Positions 4,893 to 6,272 of a stretch of DNA of 6,272 nt are shown here, in pieces. The stretch's first letter is position 1, and the number at the start of each line of letters is the position of its first letter. The notes beneath the pieces were generated by a model. The model ran no database searches and had not been told where the DNA came from. It was given only the letters and a program-made list of their open reading frames with translations. The translations under genes and the position numbers were made by a program. The DNA is from an uncultured Oscillospiraceae bacterium (GTDB taxonomy: Bacteria > Bacillota > Clostridia > Oscillospirales > Oscillospiraceae), in assembly GCA_910583885.1 (NCBI GenBank), contig CAJUAC010000108.1:1-6272 (forward strand), written 5' to 3'.

Positions 4893-5524
4893 ACGGACTG
4901 ATTCGGAAGGATTTATATGTGGCGGATAAGACCGGCCGCCTGCTGATGATTCTGGCGCTGGTGTTCAGCCTGGTACCATCCCTGGGGAGCTTTGGCAGCA
5001 CCTACGCCATGATGATGGCGCTGATGATCCCCCTCAACGCCATTGCCTACGACGAGAAGTGCAAGTGGGACCGCTATGCGGCCATGCTGCCCTACAAGGT
5101 GGGGCAGCTGGTGTGGAGCAAGTACCTGCTGGCCTACCTCTTCACCCTGCTGGCAGGCGGCATCATCGTATTGGGCGGGGTGCTGCGCGGGGTAATAACG
5201 GGTTCTGCGGTCAACTGGGGGGAGACCCTGGAGATGACCCTGATGCTGGGGGTCAGTATGCTGTTTGTCACGGCCCTGGGCCTGCCGGCGCTGTACCGGT
5301 TCGGGTCGGAGAAGGGGCGGTTTATCATGATCCTGATCCTGGGTGTGGGCATCGGCATTTCCGTGGGGCTGATGGAGATCTTTGAGGAAGTGCCAAAGCT
5401 GCCCAGCCTGCCCCTGCCGGTGGTGGCTGCGGCCATTGCCCTGCTGGCTGCGGCGGCCACCTGCGGCTCCTTCCGGCTGAGTGTACATTTTTATAAGAGA
5501 CGGCTGAACGGGAACTACAACTGA
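4889..5524 (+). CDS. ABC-2 type permease, six-helix (first of two paralogues)
   Basis: A membrane-spanning subunit of the exporter, 211 residues, resembling the small ABC-2 permease group (Pfam ABC2_membrane_5 type, from recognition only). The N-terminus MNGLIRKDLY is the usual cytosolic amphipathic start of the family. Hydrophobic segments lie at about 18-33, 37-53, 80-103, 117-138, 144-162 and 176-194. The conserved cytosolic loop AYDEKCKWDRYAAMLP (53-68), followed by VWSKYLL (75-81), is the family hallmark. The C-terminus is short and basic (FYKRRLNGNYN). AAAGGAGG lies seven bases before the start, and the gene overlaps the ATPase by 4 nt. It is likely to pair with the next gene product as a heterodimer; the substrate is unknown. 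Confidence 0.93.
   Translation: MNGLIRKDLYVADKTGRLLMILALVFSLVPSLGSFGSTYAMMMALMIPLNAIAYDEKCKWDRYAAMLPYKVGQLVWSKYLLAYLFTLLAGGIIVLGGVLRGVITGSAVNWGETLEMTLMLGVSMLFVTALGLPALYRFGSEKGRFIMILILGVGIGISVGLMEIFEEVPKLPSLPLPVVAAAIALLAAAATCGSFRLSVHFYKRRLNGNYN
5065..5093 (+). repeat. 29-bp exact direct repeat, copy 1 (in first permease)
   Basis: This stretch is identical to 5711-5739 over all 29 bases, with mismatches on both sides. It encodes the WDRYAAMLP core of the permease loop. The rest of the two genes is clearly diverged. Confidence 0.95.
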
Positions 5525-5543
5525 CAAGAGGGGTGGGAAAGGT

Positions 5544-6185
5544 ATGACGGGGCTTCTAAAAAAAGACTTCTACTATATCCAGGAATATGGGATCGCCTAT
5601 CTGCCGCTGCTTCTGCTGTTTTTCCTGTCAGGGGGTGGGGTAAGCGGGGCCTACGCCATGACGCTGGCCCTGGCCCTCCCCCGGGGCACCATCGCCAACG
5701 ACGCGCGGCGGTGGGACCGCTATGCGGCCATGCTGCCCTGCGGGGCGGGGAAGATCGTGGCAGGCAAGTATCTGCTCTGCGGCGCGGGCATTGCCGCCGG
5801 AGCCGTGGTCACGGCCCTGAGCTTTCCCGTGTCTGCGGCAGCGGCTGCCCTCCTGGACTTGCGGGCCGGGTTTCCCATGGGATGGCTGGATATCCTGGAG
5901 TACACGCTGATTGAAACCTGTGCGGCGGCATTGCTGATCGCGCTGGCTCTGCCGGCCTACTACCGCTTTGGCGTGGGGAAGGGGCAGCTCGGGATCAATA
6001 TCCTCGCCATGCTCTTCAATCAATCATCAACAGTGTTACTCTTCAACCAGCTCTACCGCAGCCCGCTCGCTGTGAAGGCCGGGTGCGTGGGGGGCCTGGC
6101 CCTGCTGGCGGCAGCGGCTACGTTTTTCTCTTACCGCCTGAGCGTCTGTTTCTACCGGCGGCGGAGAGGGGCCTACGACAAATGA
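5544..6185 (+). CDS. ABC-2 type permease, six-helix (second paralogue)
   Basis: A second membrane subunit, 213 residues, homologous along its length to the preceding permease. It has the same start (MTGLLKKDFY against MNGLIRKDLY), the same loop ANDARRWDRYAAMLP (51-65) followed by IVAGKYLL (71-78), the ALPAYYRFG segment (135-143, against GLPALYRFG) and the end YRLSVCFYRRRRG (197-209). Hydrophobic segments lie at about 17-33, 35-52, 77-103, 122-139, 149-167 and 178-196. It begins 19 bp after the first permease. Its ribosome-binding site is weaker: GAGGGG at 5528-5533 with a 10-base gap, so it may be made at a lower level. Two unlike half-size permeases plus one ATPase gene suggest an ATPase homodimer on a permease heterodimer (inference). 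The acidic AYDE of copy 1 is AND here. Confidence 0.93.
   Translation: MTGLLKKDFYYIQEYGIAYLPLLLLFFLSGGGVSGAYAMTLALALPRGTIANDARRWDRYAAMLPCGAGKIVAGKYLLCGAGIAAGAVVTALSFPVSAAAAALLDLRAGFPMGWLDILEYTLIETCAAALLIALALPAYYRFGVGKGQLGINILAMLFNQSSTVLLFNQLYRSPLAVKAGCVGGLALLAAAATFFSYRLSVCFYRRRRGAYDK
5711..5739 (+). repeat. 29-bp exact direct repeat, copy 2 (in second permease)
   Basis: Second copy of the repeat at 5065-5093, in the same reading frame and encoding the same WDRYAAMLP motif. The spacing between copies is 646 bp. Confidence 0.95.
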
Positions 6186-6272
6186 GAGGGGCAGGAGGGG
6201 GAGACATACCGGCGATACCACAGGGCAACAGCATTTGAAATTCAAGGGAAAAGGATATCCAGAAGACGCTGA

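Noticed and set aside
6186..6272. 28 more sense codons in frame after the second permease stop, ending in TGA at the last base, and a possible TTG-started frame (KFKGKGYPEDA) at 6234
   Set aside because: No ribosome-binding site fits the TTG start, nothing suggests stop-codon readthrough, and the sequence is too short to judge. No terminator is seen here either.
1..6272. CRISPR array, insertion sequence, tRNA/rRNA or phage genes
   Set aside because: No regularly spaced repeats, transposase motifs, terminal repeats, tRNA-like folds or phage proteins were found on either strand.

Overview
This looks like chromosomal DNA from a GC-rich anaerobic Clostridium-class Firmicute, probably an Oscillospiraceae-type gut bacterium of the Flavonifractor / Lawsonibacter / Pseudoflavonifractor kind. 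The reasons are the high GC, strong AGGAGG/GGAGG ribosome-binding sites, textbook sigma-A promoters, a GTP-type PEP carboxykinase, a small protein ending PVQDADDL of a type I associate with this group, and a GntR(YtrA-type)/ABC operon. The genus is an inference, not something the sequence shows.

Layout. Positions 1-1013 (minus) hold the first 337 codons of a GTP-dependent PEP carboxykinase whose 3' end lies off the window. It has its own promoter (1068-1096). Positions 1203-1367 (minus) hold a 54-residue hypothetical protein that is hidden under longer spurious frames. Just upstream of it, 1419-1880 (minus) is an NfeD-family membrane protein; both genes appear to run from one consensus promoter at 1930-1958. 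Positions 1991-3403 (minus) encode a complete MATE-family efflux pump with its own promoter at 3461-3489. Positions 3658-6185 (plus) are a tight four-gene operon, divergent from the MATE gene: a GntR/YtrA-type repressor, an ABC ATPase and two paralogous six-helix ABC-2 permeases. The last 87 bases (6186-6272) hold no gene or terminator that I can support.

How the genes may work together. The GntR-ABC operon has the standard layout of a self-regulated YtrA-type system. The repressor is the first gene, and a perfect 8-7-8 inverted repeat lies across the -10 box and predicted start of its own promoter. A ligand, often a cell-envelope-active compound in characterised systems, would release the repressor and switch on the ATPase and the two permeases, which probably form a heterodimer. 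The MATE pump is transcribed away from the same 254-bp intergenic region. That region also holds two further inverted repeats, so the two exporters may be linked functionally, although each has its own promoter. Nothing here is a clearly new system. The least-described parts are the small protein with its structured leader and trailer, and the compact control region between the MATE and GntR genes.
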